From: an uncultured Eggerthellaceae bacterium
Lineage (GTDB): Bacteria; Actinomycetota; Coriobacteriia; Coriobacteriales; Eggerthellaceae
NCBI GenBank assembly: GCA_946618265.1
Contig: CAMOLA010000001.1
Coordinates: 1-64,000 of the forward strand
Direction: 5' to 3'
DNA: 64,000 nucleotides
In this document: positions 1 through 8,762 of the stretch, one piece after another
Position numbering within the stretch: the stretch's first letter is position 1
Layout of the letters: the number at the start of each line of letters is the position of its first letter
Made by a program: the position numbers and the translations under genes
Notes under the pieces: generated by a model
What the model was told of the DNA's origin: nothing
What the model saw: only the letters and a program-made list of their open reading frames with translations
Database searches by the model: none

Positions 1-86
1 AGGCCGGCGTGATGTTCTATGGTCCGCTCGACGAGCTGGCCAAGAAGGCTGCCGAAAAGTCGAAGATGGTGCTGTACACCCTGTAG
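1..86 (+). CDS. 3-prime end of an unidentified gene (partial)
   Basis: The frame starting at base 3 is open from the window edge to a TAG at 84-86 and gives 27 residues ending in KMVLYTL. The peptide is rich in Lys, Glu and Ala, as expected for a C-terminal helix of a soluble protein. A strong GC hairpin follows at 102-126. The zinc-ribbon gene lies 126 bases downstream on the same strand. Too little is visible to name the product, and no function is assigned. Confidence 0.5.
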   Translation, partial: AGVMFYGPLDELAKKAAEKSKMVLYTL

Positions 87-101
87 TGGACACCCACGTT
101 A

Positions 102-126
102 CCTCCGCCCCAGTTTGGGGCGGAGG
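102..126 (+). terminator. GC-rich hairpin after the partial gene
   Basis: Ten-base perfect arms (CCTCCGCCCC at 102-111 and GGGGCGGAGG at 117-126) enclose a 5-base loop 15 bases after the stop codon. No T-run follows, so it is a hairpin-only terminator candidate or a 3-prime stabilising structure. Confidence 0.5.
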
Positions 127-212
127 GACGCGAAGCCTCAAGCGAGTGCTACAACGCGTCTAGACTTTAAGGAATGGGTTCTGTAGGACGAGACAAAGTC
201 AAGGAGGAGATT

Positions 213-425
213 ATGTCTCAACAAATGAAGGGCGGTTTCCGTCCGCCTCCCATCGGCAACATCCTGTGGAGGTGCCCTGAGTGCGATACGTTCAACGCTG
301 CTGACGCTCCCACCTGCAAGAAGTGCGGTGCGGACAAGGTCATCACCGAGGACATCGCCGGCGCGACCTTCAAGCCCATTGAAGAGTCCGAGCGTCGTAA
401 TCTTGACCGCAAGTTCGCCAAGTAA
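213..425 (+). CDS. small zinc-ribbon protein
   Basis: A 70-residue protein. Two CxxC knuckles (WRCPECDTF near residue 21 and CKKCGA near residue 36) form a rubredoxin-like or RanBP2-like zinc ribbon, so it should bind one Zn or Fe ion. The ATG at 213 is chosen over 174 because a strong Shine-Dalgarno (AAGGAGGA at 201-208) sits 4 bases upstream. There is no signal peptide or membrane segment, so it is cytoplasmic. It lies between the partial gene and the LctP-family carrier at 640 and has its own terminator at 449. Stand-alone ribbons of this type are often accessory subunits of metabolic enzymes, but the partner is not visible here. Confidence 0.75.
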   Translation: MSQQMKGGFRPPPIGNILWRCPECDTFNAADAPTCKKCGADKVITEDIAGATFKPIEESERRNLDRKFAK

Positions 426-448
426 ACGTCGTTAGGACACGAGGAAGG

Positions 449-496
449 CTGGGATTCGGCGGTAATCTGTCGAATCCCAGTCGACCGTATTTTTGA
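449..496 (+). terminator. intrinsic terminator after the zinc-ribbon gene
   Basis: Perfect 10-base arms (CTGGGATTCG at 449-458, CGAATCCCAG at 471-480) are followed by a T-rich stretch ending in TTTTT near 490-495. A second hairpin (GGTTCCCA...TGGGAACC, about 507-536) follows. Confidence 0.75.
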
Positions 497-639
497 GTTT
501 CTTTTGGTTCCCAGCTTCAAGGGGAATTGGGAACCATTCCCGCACAAACGACAAAGTTGATTGTGCTTTCGCTAGACCGCCATTACTCGAGCGCGGTTTG
601 GTGAAATTTCACTCATTCTAAACAAGGAGGGAATGGGTA

Positions 640-2256
640 ATGAACCTACTGATTTCGTTTGTTCCCATCATCATCATGATTGTCATGATCGCGGGCTTCA
701 AGGTCCGTGGTGACATCACTGGTACGATTGGTTGGGTCCTTACCATCATCGTAGCTTGCGTGTTCTTCAACACTTCGATCCAGCTCGCATTGCTGGCATC
801 GCTGAAGGGCCTCCTCGCCTCGATGGCTATTACTGGTATGGGCTTCTTCGCGCTGTTGCAGATCACCTTCATGCAGGAGACCGGCGCACTGCAGCGCATC
901 GTCATCTGGATCAAGACCTTCTCGCACGGCGACAAGGCTTGCCAGATCATGGTCATCAACGTTGTCATCGGCTCGATGCTCGTGTGCGTAGGCGCTACGC
1001 CCGCTATCATCTTGCCGCCGATTATGTTCGCTATGGGCTACACGACGGTTATCGCCGTTGCTCTGCCCTGCATCGGTTATGACTCCCTGTGCACGTTCGC
1101 AATGCTTGGTGCAACGATCGTTTCTCTGACCGACATCCTGACCGGTGCTGGTTGGACGACGAGCGCTGGCGAGGCTCCGACGCTTCAGATGACCGCTGAA
1201 TACTTCACGAACTACCTGCCGATCATTACGCCGTGCATCTGCTTCTCGATGCTAATCATGGCTGGTGGCACGAAGCTCCTGAAGGAAGGCTGGCTTGCAG
1301 CTCTTATTACCGGTTTTTGCATGGGCGGTTTTGCGTGGCTGTTCTCCCGCGTCTTCCCGGCTGGCATCACGCTGATGGGCGTCATCTGCGGCGCTTGCAC
1401 GCTGGTCATTATGCTGATTTACATGAAGATTCGCGGTGTCGAGTTCTTCAACCGCGAAGCTCTCACCGAGGAAGACCTTGCACTCGAGGCTGAGGTTCCG
1501 CTGTGGAAGGCTCTCACCCCGTGGGCGCTGCTCATCTTCTTCTGCGTCATCACGAACTTCGTCGGTCCGCTGAAGGACGTCCTGTACAAAGGCCCGATGG
1601 CCATGGTCGTCTACCTGTGGGAAGGCGACTCCGGTCAGCCGATGCGCGTCATCTGGAACGCTTACTTCTGGGTACTCGTTTCGACGCTCATCTCCGCTGC
1701 TGTCCTGAAGCCGCGCAACGGCTCCTCCTGGGGCACCATCCTCAGCAAGTGGAACCACCGCTGGGCTCCTCCGACGATCTCCTCGATCGTTTACTTCATG
1801 ATCGCATTCGTCATGATGAACTCTGGCAAGGTTTTCGACCCGACGGTCAAGACCGGCCTCGCGCTGCCCGTCGAGGACAGCAACATCATCGCCCTCTGGG
1901 CACACTCCGCTGCCGCCTTCTTCGGTTGGTGGTACCCGGTCGCAAACGGCTTCCTGGGCCTGCTCGCCGGCTTCGTTACCGGTTCCGAGACCTCCACGGT
2001 TGCTCTGTTCGCGAACTACAACCTGATTTCTGCTGCTGACCTCGGCCTCAACCCGCTCGCGGTTATCGCGTCCGGTGGCGTTGCCGCTGGTCTGGCCTCC
2101 GTCATCACCCCGGTTAAGCTGCAGCAGGCTGCCGCATCGCTCGACCAGGTTGGTGCTGAGTCCCAGGTTCTCGCGAAGGTTCTGCCTTACGCGGTAATCT
2201 TGGTAGCGATATCGGTTGTGATGTCCCAGATCTTCGCCATTACCATTCCGGCGTAG
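640..2256 (+). CDS. LctP-family (L-lactate permease type) organic-acid carrier, copy 1
   Basis: A polytopic membrane protein of 538 residues, close to the usual 550 of the LctP/LldP family (TC 2.A.14). It is almost entirely hydrophobic helices. The family-type C-terminal block appears as GSETST... then ASGGVAAGLASVITPVKLQ near residues 450-500. Characterised members import lactate or glycolate with protons, and the substrate here is not provable from sequence. The start is supported by AAGGAGGG at 624-631. A nearly identical paralogue lies at 23707-25329 inside the glutamate mutase operon; the two differ by scattered substitutions, mostly in loops. The gene is monocistronic, with terminators on both sides (449 and 2290). 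Confidence 0.85.
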   Translation: MNLLISFVPIIIMIVMIAGFKVRGDITGTIGWVLTIIVACVFFNTSIQLALLASLKGLLASMAITGMGFFALLQITFMQETGALQRIVIWIKTFSHGDKACQIMVINVVIGSMLVCVGATPAIILPPIMFAMGYTTVIAVALPCIGYDSLCTFAMLGATIVSLTDILTGAGWTTSAGEAPTLQMTAEYFTNYLPIITPCICFSMLIMAGGTKLLKEGWLAALITGFCMGGFAWLFSRVFPAGITLMGVICGACTLVIMLIYMKIRGVEFFNREALTEEDLALEAEVPLWKALTPWALLIFFCVITNFVGPLKDVLYKGPMAMVVYLWEGDSGQPMRVIWNAYFWVLVSTLISAAVLKPRNGSSWGTILSKWNHRWAPPTISSIVYFMIAFVMMNSGKVFDPTVKTGLALPVEDSNIIALWAHSAAAFFGWWYPVANGFLGLLAGFVTGSETSTVALFANYNLISAADLGLNPLAVIASGGVAAGLASVITPVKLQQAAASLDQVGAESQVLAKVLPYAVILVAISVVMSQIFAITIPA

Positions 2257-2289
2257 CGAGGGCTCACGAATCGGCATTGATTGCCTAAG

Positions 2290-2324
2290 GAGCAGGACCG
2301 CCCCGATGCGGTCCTGCTCTTTTA
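2290..2324 (+). terminator. intrinsic terminator of LctP-family copy 1
   Basis: GAGCAGGACCG (2290-2300) pairs perfectly with CGGTCCTGCTC (2309-2319) and is followed directly by TTTT. Confidence 0.9.
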
Positions 2325-2530
2325 AGTTCAACCACATTCTGTCAAACCCCTGATAGCAAAAGAATACTATCTGCAATTCCGAGATGCTATTAGGGGCTTG
2401 ATAGACGAGTATAGAAGATGCGGCTTTTTTCCTGTTAGGAACGAGGCTGCCTGTTATGCCCTTAAAATGGGCTATTGGGAAGAAGGAATTTGTCGATAGT
2501 CACTCGGAACCATGAAAGGTGTTGCTGGAA

Positions 2531-3337
2531 GTGACAAAGGAAACAAACGACCAGAAGAACTCAACCGTAGACGAGCGCGGACTCGACGAGAACGAGGCTG
2601 TCGTGGAAAGGGCTCCGATGGAAACCGAGTCGGTGGCGGATGATGAGTCGATTGCAAGCGAAGAGTCGCTTGAGTCTGATGCAGAGTCAGCCGAAGAAGA
2701 TGATACATTCTTAACGTATCTCACAAACGAGTACCGTAAATGGAGAATATGGACGCTTGTCCTTGCCATTCTCGGGTTCTCCACCGTTTTGCTCTCAATA
2801 GGGCTTCTGCAGGCAAACATCATCCAGCTAAAGATTTTCAATCTCATGATGTCGATTGCTAATCTTTTCATCGTGATGATGCTCGTCTTCGCATTTACGC
2901 GGACGAGGCCGTTCAAGAAGAAGATCAGGTCGTACGACAAGTATTACGTCAGCATCGTGGACCACGATGCTCCGGATGGCGTTCGTATCGAGCAGAGAAG
3001 CCTTCCCGATATGGATGACTTCTTCAAGATATTCGAACGCGACGCGCGCACCGAGCTCATTCCCGAAACCGAGGAATACAAAGCCCTGCGAAAGACGTGG
3101 ATTATGATTTACGCGATCGCTGCGGTTGTGGCGGTTGTGGCTGTGGCTCTGTACTTGGCCATGCCGTCGTTGTCGCTCGTAGCAACGCTTCTGTTGCTTG
3201 CCGCCATCATTCTCGTAGTCGTGGCCTTCTATTTCGATAGGACAAAGATGCGTCCGCTGCGAACGAAGTGGGCGCGTGACAACTACGGGATGTCCGAGTT
3301 CCAGGTTCGCGACAGAATGCGCAAGAAGAAGAATTAG
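2531..3337 (+). CDS. membrane protein of unknown function, tandem paralogue A
   Basis: About 268 residues. An acidic, Glu/Ser/Asp-rich N-terminal tail (about 60 residues) precedes two pairs of membrane helices (about 75-125 and 190-240) and a basic C-terminus ending in KKKN. The start is uncertain: a GTG at 2531 follows AAAGGTG at 2515-2521, and an in-frame GTG at 2519 is possible. The core matches the next gene: both have a P-x-TEE-(Y/F)-K block before helix 3 and a (D/E)RTKM-(R/K)-P block after helix 4. The two are therefore an old tandem duplication and probably form one complex. I do not recognise the family. Only 21 bases separate it from the next gene. Confidence 0.75.
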   Translation: MTKETNDQKNSTVDERGLDENEAVVERAPMETESVADDESIASEESLESDAESAEEDDTFLTYLTNEYRKWRIWTLVLAILGFSTVLLSIGLLQANIIQLKIFNLMMSIANLFIVMMLVFAFTRTRPFKKKIRSYDKYYVSIVDHDAPDGVRIEQRSLPDMDDFFKIFERDARTELIPETEEYKALRKTWIMIYAIAAVVAVVAVALYLAMPSLSLVATLLLLAAIILVVVAFYFDRTKMRPLRTKWARDNYGMSEFQVRDRMRKKKN

Positions 3338-3358
3338 ACACATTCGAGGAAGATAAGA

Positions 3359-4183
3359 ATGAGCAACAAGGATCGCCGCAAGGCTGGTATTAAAGCAAAG
3401 CAGGAGACGATGCGCCGCGCCAAAGAAGAGGGTGGCCAGTCTATAGAACGTCAGACGAAGGGCCTTGATACGGTCCTTAACGAAAAGGGGCAGATCGCCG
3501 GCGAGGATTCTTCGCGCGAAACCGTACAATCCGCGCTCAACAAAGCCGCGACAAGCGGAGTGGAGATCGACGAGCGCATCCTCGGGCTTTTCGATGACTT
3601 CAAGCGTTACCGCATAATCGTCGTTGTGCTGGTCGTCATAGCGTTTGCCATCATGCTAGCCTCGATGGGGCTTTACAGCTATGGGTACATTGACGAGGAT
3701 ATGCAGAATAACCTGCTCATCCTCGCAGCGATCGTCGCTGCTGTATTCGTGGCCATCATCGTCGGGCGCGTGCGTCCCATTCGCGAAGACATCAATGCGT
3801 GGAACAAGATCAACGAGCTGGCGCTTGCGCAGTCGAAGGGCGCGCATGGTGCCACAGAGGCCGACGTCGACAAGATCTTCTTCCAGCGCTCGCGCAACAA
3901 GCGCGTTCCGCCGACCGAGGAATTCAAGAGGGTCAGACGCGTGTGGTATGCGCTCGTGGTCGTGGCGAGTTTGCTCATCATCATCGCTATGTTCCTGGCG
4001 CGTGGCAGCATGGACGACGTGACGATTCCGGTTGTCGTGCTCATCGTCTCGTTCGTCATCTTGCTCGTTGCAACGTTCATCGAGCGCACCAAGATGAAGC
4101 CGATGCGCGAAGCGTGGCAGGAGGAGCTCGATCGTCGCGTTCGTGCAGCTGATAAGGCGAGGCGCAAGAAGCGTCGGAAGTAA
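3359..4183 (+). CDS. membrane protein of unknown function, tandem paralogue B
   Basis: 274 residues with the same plan as its upstream neighbour: a charged N-terminal region of about 80 residues (here Lys/Arg/Glu-rich instead of acidic), two helix pairs (about 85-135 and 195-240), the shared P-x-TEE-F-K and ERTKMKPM blocks, and a very basic tail ending in RRKKRRK. The acidic tail of paralogue A and the basic N-terminus of paralogue B could interact electrostatically, which is inference. The ATG at 3359 follows GAGGAAG at 3345-3351. No enzymatic motif is seen. Confidence 0.75.
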   Translation: MSNKDRRKAGIKAKQETMRRAKEEGGQSIERQTKGLDTVLNEKGQIAGEDSSRETVQSALNKAATSGVEIDERILGLFDDFKRYRIIVVVLVVIAFAIMLASMGLYSYGYIDEDMQNNLLILAAIVAAVFVAIIVGRVRPIREDINAWNKINELALAQSKGAHGATEADVDKIFFQRSRNKRVPPTEEFKRVRRVWYALVVVASLLIIIAMFLARGSMDDVTIPVVVLIVSFVILLVATFIERTKMKPMREAWQEELDRRVRAADKARRKKRRK

Positions 4184-4191
4184 ACGTTACC

Positions 4192-5547
4192 TTAGAGCGG
4201 TTTGTAGAGTATCACTGCGTCGTCATCGGGGTTCGTGTAGTAGTCGTGGGTGATGGAGTGCTCCACGAAGCCCATGGCCGCATAGAAAGACCGAGCGGTA
4301 TCGTTTTGCGCGCGCACTTGCAGCTGCATGATCGCACAACCGCGCGATGCAGCAGCGTTGCACGCAGCATCGAGAAGCAACCGGCCAATACCACTTCGCC
4401 TTATATCCGGGTCTACGGCAATATTGGCAATCGTGGCTACTTGATTCGCCTCCCACCATCCGACGTAGCCGCCGATTGTGCCGGAGGCGTTCTTCGCGAC
4501 GAGATAGCTTCCGCTGGCGTTGTAGCGCAACTCCATAGCGTAGGCGACTGGCGTCCAGGGGTCAGGGAACGATCTGAGCTCGATGCGCATCACTTGGCCG
4601 AGGTCGTTTTCCGTCATCGTCGCCAGCTTCCAGGCAGCTTCGTTAGCGCCTTCTGAAGCGGACTGGCCATCGTTGCGTGATTGCTTGGCGAATGGATTCT
4701 CTGACTTTCCGAAAAGCGGCCCATGATAGGTCTTAGCCGGATTGTCGTGGTCGGGTTTTTCCGCGATTACGATGAACGTGGTCGAAGCGTAGTAGTAGTC
4801 GTCGCGCTCAAACATCGCTTCCCACGCAGAGAGAAGCGACTTGATCTCTGCAGCGACTGCGGGGTCGGTGCCTTCGGGGATGCGCTTGCGGAAATACGTG
4901 CAGCGCTCGAAGAGCGCGCGGCGCTCTTCGAGCGACTTTCCAGACGTATCTGCAAGCGTTGTCCTTATAGCGATGTTTTCGAATCCTGCATGCTTGAGGA
5001 GCGTATAGCACTTCGATCCATTGTTGCGGTCGGTGTGGCTCGTGTGGGGTGTGAACGGAAGCGTGTGCTTCTCGTACAGCGCAAAGAGCCGTTTCATGAC
5101 GTTCTCAGGATCGGGATACGACATCTTGTTGGAGTCGTCGATGGTCTTGATGACAATGTAGCCACCGGGCTTCAAGAGCCTGTAAACGTTTCTAAGGCCT
5201 GCTTCCTTGTCGGCCAGATGTTGGAACACGTGCGAGAAATACACGACGTCAAATGCGCTCTCTGGGCCTTCATATGTTTCGCAATCGGATTGTTTCCACT
5301 CGAACCGTGCGTCATCGGTCGCGGTAGCGGCGATTTCGAGCGCGTCGGATGACGGGTCAACGCCGACGATTCTCTGGATGTTTGCGTAAGGTGCAAACTT
5401 GAGCACGGTGTTGAATCCATCGAAGCAGCCCATGTCCAAAACGGCGGCGTCGGAAATCTCGGAAAGTCCGATAGCCTCGAATGCAGCGTAGTCTTCCGGC
5501 GCGCTCGCTATGGCGACGCCGTCGATGCGGTCCCTATTCCATGACAT
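4192..5547 (-). CDS. fused SAM methyltransferase and GNAT (RimI-like) acetyltransferase
   Basis: 451 residues in two domains. Residues 1 to about 265 are a class I SAM methyltransferase: motif I is VLDMGCFDGFNT, an acidic residue ends strand 2 (IVGVDPSS), and LLKPGGYIVIKT is the usual post-motif III block. Residues about 305-451 are a GNAT domain, with the acetyl-CoA loop RRSGIGRLLL and an ARSFYAAMGF block typical of RimI-type N-terminal acetyltransferases. A polar linker joins them. RimI proteins acetylate protein N-termini; the methyl acceptor is unknown. The start is supported by GAAAGGAA about 9 bases upstream. The gene converges on paralogue B with an 8-base gap. It could be a two-step modifier of one substrate, which is inference. 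Confidence 0.8.
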   Translation of the reverse strand: MSWNRDRIDGVAIASAPEDYAAFEAIGLSEISDAAVLDMGCFDGFNTVLKFAPYANIQRIVGVDPSSDALEIAATATDDARFEWKQSDCETYEGPESAFDVVYFSHVFQHLADKEAGLRNVYRLLKPGGYIVIKTIDDSNKMSYPDPENVMKRLFALYEKHTLPFTPHTSHTDRNNGSKCYTLLKHAGFENIAIRTTLADTSGKSLEERRALFERCTYFRKRIPEGTDPAVAAEIKSLLSAWEAMFERDDYYYASTTFIVIAEKPDHDNPAKTYHGPLFGKSENPFAKQSRNDGQSASEGANEAAWKLATMTENDLGQVMRIELRSFPDPWTPVAYAMELRYNASGSYLVAKNASGTIGGYVGWWEANQVATIANIAVDPDIRRSGIGRLLLDAACNAAASRGCAIMQLQVRAQNDTARSFYAAMGFVEHSITHDYYTNPDDDAVILYKPL

Positions 5548-5625
5548 CAGGCATTCCTTTCGATGGCGGCGGCGCGATGTCTTTGCGCATTTCGGATTGG
5601 CACCGCGCCCGCATTTGACTTTGCG

Positions 5626-5663
5626 AAAAAGAAAACCAGGCGGAGCTCAAAGGCGCCGCCTGG
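5626..5663 (-). terminator. intrinsic terminator of the aldo/keto reductase gene
   Basis: On the minus strand CCAGGCGG pairs with CCGCCTGG (5636-5663), followed by a U-rich tail read from the A-run at 5626-5635. It lies just after the stop of the minus-strand gene at 5695. Confidence 0.8.
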
Positions 5664-5694
5664 TCGGCAAAACTATTGGTTGCGTGGCGGCGTG

Positions 5695-6564
5695 TTACGA
5701 GCGGGGGCGGAACAGCTTCTGCTGTGCAGCCGTTTCCTCGAGCACTGCGAATTCGTCTTCTGAAAGCACGACGTCATCCTCGAATACGGCCGCGTTTTCC
5801 TCGGCGGCCTTTGCAGAGTGGACGTTGCAGGTGACGGTGCGCACGTTGTCGAGCGATTTAACGAAACGCAGTGCCCAGTCGATCGACGTGCGGTCGGGGT
5901 TGGCGGCCTTGAGGACCTCGAGCGCGTGGGGCTTGAGGTGCTCCACGTTGCCGACGCGCAGCGGCGCATGCGCCACGATGGGCAGACCGGCCTCGGTAGC
6001 CTCTTCGTACTGTTCGCGCACGCCGCGCTGGAACCAGTCGTAGTAGTTGACCTTCATGCGCACGTAATCCCAGGGATACAGTCCCATGTACTTCTTGAGG
6101 TTCTCGGCATTGAGTTCAGATGAGAAACCGAGTTGGGCGATTCTGCCCTCTTCCTTCATCTTGAACAGGAAGTCAACTGCGCCGGAGTCGATGTCGCGCG
6201 TGTAGGTGAGGTCGCATACGCCTTCGATGGTGTAGAAATCGATGCATTCGGTCTCGAGCTTCTTCAGCTGCTTCTGGAAGACGTATTCGAAGCGGGGGTC
6301 GACCATCTCGAAGTAGTTGGTCGCGACGTAGAACTCGCCCGGATGGGTTTCCTCGAGCTGGCCGAGGAACACCTCCGCCTCGCCTTTGCGGGTCGAGTAT
6401 GACGTATCGAAGAAGTTGATTCCCGAAGCAAACGCAACGTCGGCGATGGCATTTGCCTGATCGTAGTCGAGCCTCTCGACGTGCGTTTCGTTTTGCATGG
6501 GGAACCGCTTGGTGCCGATGCCCAAGCGGGATACTTTTACATCTCCGATAGTGCTGTACTGCAT
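5695..6564 (-). CDS. aldo/keto reductase-like protein lacking the usual catalytic residues
   Basis: 289 residues with the sequence layout of the aldo/keto reductase TIM barrel: an N-terminal strand VSRLGIGTKRF, the FFDTSYS block near residue 55, an IDFYTIEGV block near residue 110, GRIAQLGFSS near 150 and a C-terminal SIDWALRFV block. Family members reduce carbonyls with NADPH using an Asp-Tyr-Lys-His tetrad. The Asp is present, but the Tyr position (Asp+5) reads Thr, the Lys position reads Asn (VATN) and the His position reads Glu (TIEG). It may be a pseudo-enzyme or use different chemistry. ATG 6564 follows GAAAGGAAG on the minus strand. It is monocistronic. Confidence 0.8.
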   Translation of the reverse strand: MQYSTIGDVKVSRLGIGTKRFPMQNETHVERLDYDQANAIADVAFASGINFFDTSYSTRKGEAEVFLGQLEETHPGEFYVATNYFEMVDPRFEYVFQKQLKKLETECIDFYTIEGVCDLTYTRDIDSGAVDFLFKMKEEGRIAQLGFSSELNAENLKKYMGLYPWDYVRMKVNYYDWFQRGVREQYEEATEAGLPIVAHAPLRVGNVEHLKPHALEVLKAANPDRTSIDWALRFVKSLDNVRTVTCNVHSAKAAEENAAVFEDDVVLSEDEFAVLEETAAQQKLFRPRS

Positions 6565-6613
6565 GTTGGTAGACTTCCTTTCGTTTAACCATGCCCCCCT
6601 CAGGGCTTTTTTG

Positions 6614-8515
6614 CTACATCAAAGAATAGACCGCATTCGAATATGCCGCAAGGTCGCCGACGTTCAATCCCTCGGTGAGCATCGCCTGGCCGTACAGGAC
6701 CCATGCGTAGTTGGCGACCTTCTGGTCGTCTCCTTCCGCAAACGCCTGCTGCAGCGTTTGGAAGATACGGTGCTTGGGGTTGAGCTCGAGGGCGTGTTGG
6801 ATCTGCGGTCGGCCGCCCATTTCGGTTGGCATCGAGGCAAAGTATTTCTCCATGCCGAGGCTGATGGGGCCTTTTGCCGTGATGCAGGCCGGTACGGTCG
6901 ACAGTCGCGCCGTTGCGCACACCTCGACGACATCAGGCGGAAGCGCTTGCTTGATGGCCGCGAAGAGCTTGCGGTTCTCGGAATTGGTTTCGTTGACCAG
7001 CTGAAGCTCGGCCATGTCGTCGAGGCCGAGGTCGTTCGACGTCACGTTCTTGATGGGAATGCCGTGGTATTCCCGGAGGGTCATGAGCGTCAGCTCGTCG
7101 ATGCTCTCGCTGCACAGCAGCACGTCGAAGCCGCGCGATGTGACGGCCGCAACCGACGGAGAGGCCTCGAGACGGCCAGCGTCATCGCCCGACGCGAAGA
7201 ACAGGTAAGGCTGGTTCGACGGCATCGCGTCTTGGTATTCCTTCAGCGTGACGGGCTCGTCCTGCTTGGCCGTATAGAACATCAGCAGGTCTTCCATCTT
7301 TTCGTTGAGCGCGCCGAACGTAGCATAGGTCGCGAACTTGAACATGCGGCCGAAATTGTTGTACAGCTCGACGTATTCCGCACGCTCGTTGTCGCGCATG
7401 GCCTCCATCTCCATGATGAGGCGCTTGTCGATTTGCTTGGCGATGGCCTTGAGGAACTGATCTTCCTGCATGGTTTCGCGCGAGAGGTTGAGCGTGATGT
7501 CAGGGCTGTCCACGATGCCGCGCACGAACCCGAAGTATTCGGGGATGAGCGTCTCGCATTGCTCCATGATCATGACGCCCGAGCTGTACAGCTCGAGGCC
7601 CTTCTTGTAGTCGGCGCTGTACAGGTCCGCCGGCGGCTCGGCGGGGATATAGAGCAGCACGTCGCAGCTGCGGCCGCCGCGCGCATGCATCGAGATGATG
7701 CGCAGGGGGTCCTTCGTGTCGTTGAACTCGGCTTTGTAGAAGTCGTCGTAGTCCTTTTGGGACACCTCGTTGCGCGGTTTTGCCCAGATGGGGATCATCG
7801 AGTTGAGGATACGCCGTTCGGTGTAGTCCTCGAACGTCGGCTCCCAGTATTTGACGCCTTCGGGTTTGGGGACTTCGCGCTGGCCGCTCACCTCGAGATA
7901 GATGGGGTAGCGGATGTAGTTGCTGTGGCGCTTGACTAGCTCGGCGATCGACGGATGGCTGAGGAACTTGCCGTAGTCGTTGCCGCCTCCGTTGGGGCGC
8001 AGATGCAGGATGACGTCCGTGCCGTAGTGGTCGCGCTCGCCGGGCGTGATAGTGAAGCCCTCGAGGCCGTCGCTTTCCCAGATGTTGGCTTCGTCGCTGC
8101 CGTAGGCGCGCGAAATGACCTTCACATGATCGGCGACCATGAACGACGAGTAGAAGCCGACGCCGAACTGGCCGATGATGTCGACGTCCTCGTTCTCTTC
8201 GGCTTCCTCGGTGCGCTTCATCTCCAAGCTGGCGGAGTGGGCTATGGTGCCAAGGTTTTCGGCGAGCTCTTCGGCCGACATGCCGATGCCGTTGTCGGAT
8301 ACGGTGATCGTACGCTCGTCGACGTCATAGTCGAGGTTGATCTCGAGGCTGTCGCGGTCGAGCTCCTCGCCTTCCATTGCAGCTTTGAGGATCACCTTGT
8401 CGAGCGAGTCCGACGCGTTGGAGATGAGCTCGCGAAGGAAAACCTCCTTGTTCGAGTAAATCGAGTTGATAACCAGATCGAGCAGCTTCTTGCTCTCGGT
8501 CTTGAATTGTTGCAT
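6614..8515 (-). CDS. htpG: molecular chaperone HtpG (Hsp90)
   Basis: 633 residues, full length for bacterial Hsp90. The N-terminal GHKL ATPase domain shows FLRELISNASDSLDK (ATP/Mg-binding Glu-Asn), DNGIGM near residue 80 and GQFGVGFYSSF near residue 117. The middle domain contains the R-E-T block NLSRETMQ near residue 330. The C-terminal dimerisation region is present, without the MEEVD tail, as in bacteria. The start at 8515 (MQQFKTES) is chosen over the upstream 8593 because AGGAGG lies about 9 bases before it. HtpG is a cytosolic ATP-dependent chaperone of partly folded clients. It is apparently monocistronic. Confidence 0.95.
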   Translation of the reverse strand: MQQFKTESKKLLDLVINSIYSNKEVFLRELISNASDSLDKVILKAAMEGEELDRDSLEINLDYDVDERTITVSDNGIGMSAEELAENLGTIAHSASLEMKRTEEAEENEDVDIIGQFGVGFYSSFMVADHVKVISRAYGSDEANIWESDGLEGFTITPGERDHYGTDVILHLRPNGGGNDYGKFLSHPSIAELVKRHSNYIRYPIYLEVSGQREVPKPEGVKYWEPTFEDYTERRILNSMIPIWAKPRNEVSQKDYDDFYKAEFNDTKDPLRIISMHARGGRSCDVLLYIPAEPPADLYSADYKKGLELYSSGVMIMEQCETLIPEYFGFVRGIVDSPDITLNLSRETMQEDQFLKAIAKQIDKRLIMEMEAMRDNERAEYVELYNNFGRMFKFATYATFGALNEKMEDLLMFYTAKQDEPVTLKEYQDAMPSNQPYLFFASGDDAGRLEASPSVAAVTSRGFDVLLCSESIDELTLMTLREYHGIPIKNVTSNDLGLDDMAELQLVNETNSENRKLFAAIKQALPPDVVEVCATARLSTVPACITAKGPISLGMEKYFASMPTEMGGRPQIQHALELNPKHRIFQTLQQAFAEGDDQKVANYAWVLYGQAMLTEGLNVGDLAAYSNAVYSLM

Positions 8516-8762
8516 GATGGCATACCTCCTTATCCATCTACAAATTGTAGTCATTCGCGCGTGTGCCGCAGGGTTGTACGGCGCAGATGGCACGGATTAA
8601 TCACGTATGAAGTTGGATAGGGAAATTCTAGCTGAACTGCGCGTTTAACTATTGCCCGAGGATACGCTTTGGACCTGTCCGCAGTATGCCCTGGGGCGTT
8701 TTAATGCATTGGATATGAGCGTCTGACACCTTGTCGGCTTCCAGCCAGATGGCGGGTGGTGG

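Noticed and set aside
6590..6610. GCCC...GGGC plus T6 as terminator
   Set aside because: It reads in the plus direction, but both neighbouring genes are on the minus strand and no plus-strand transcript is evident; the stem is only 4-5 pairs.
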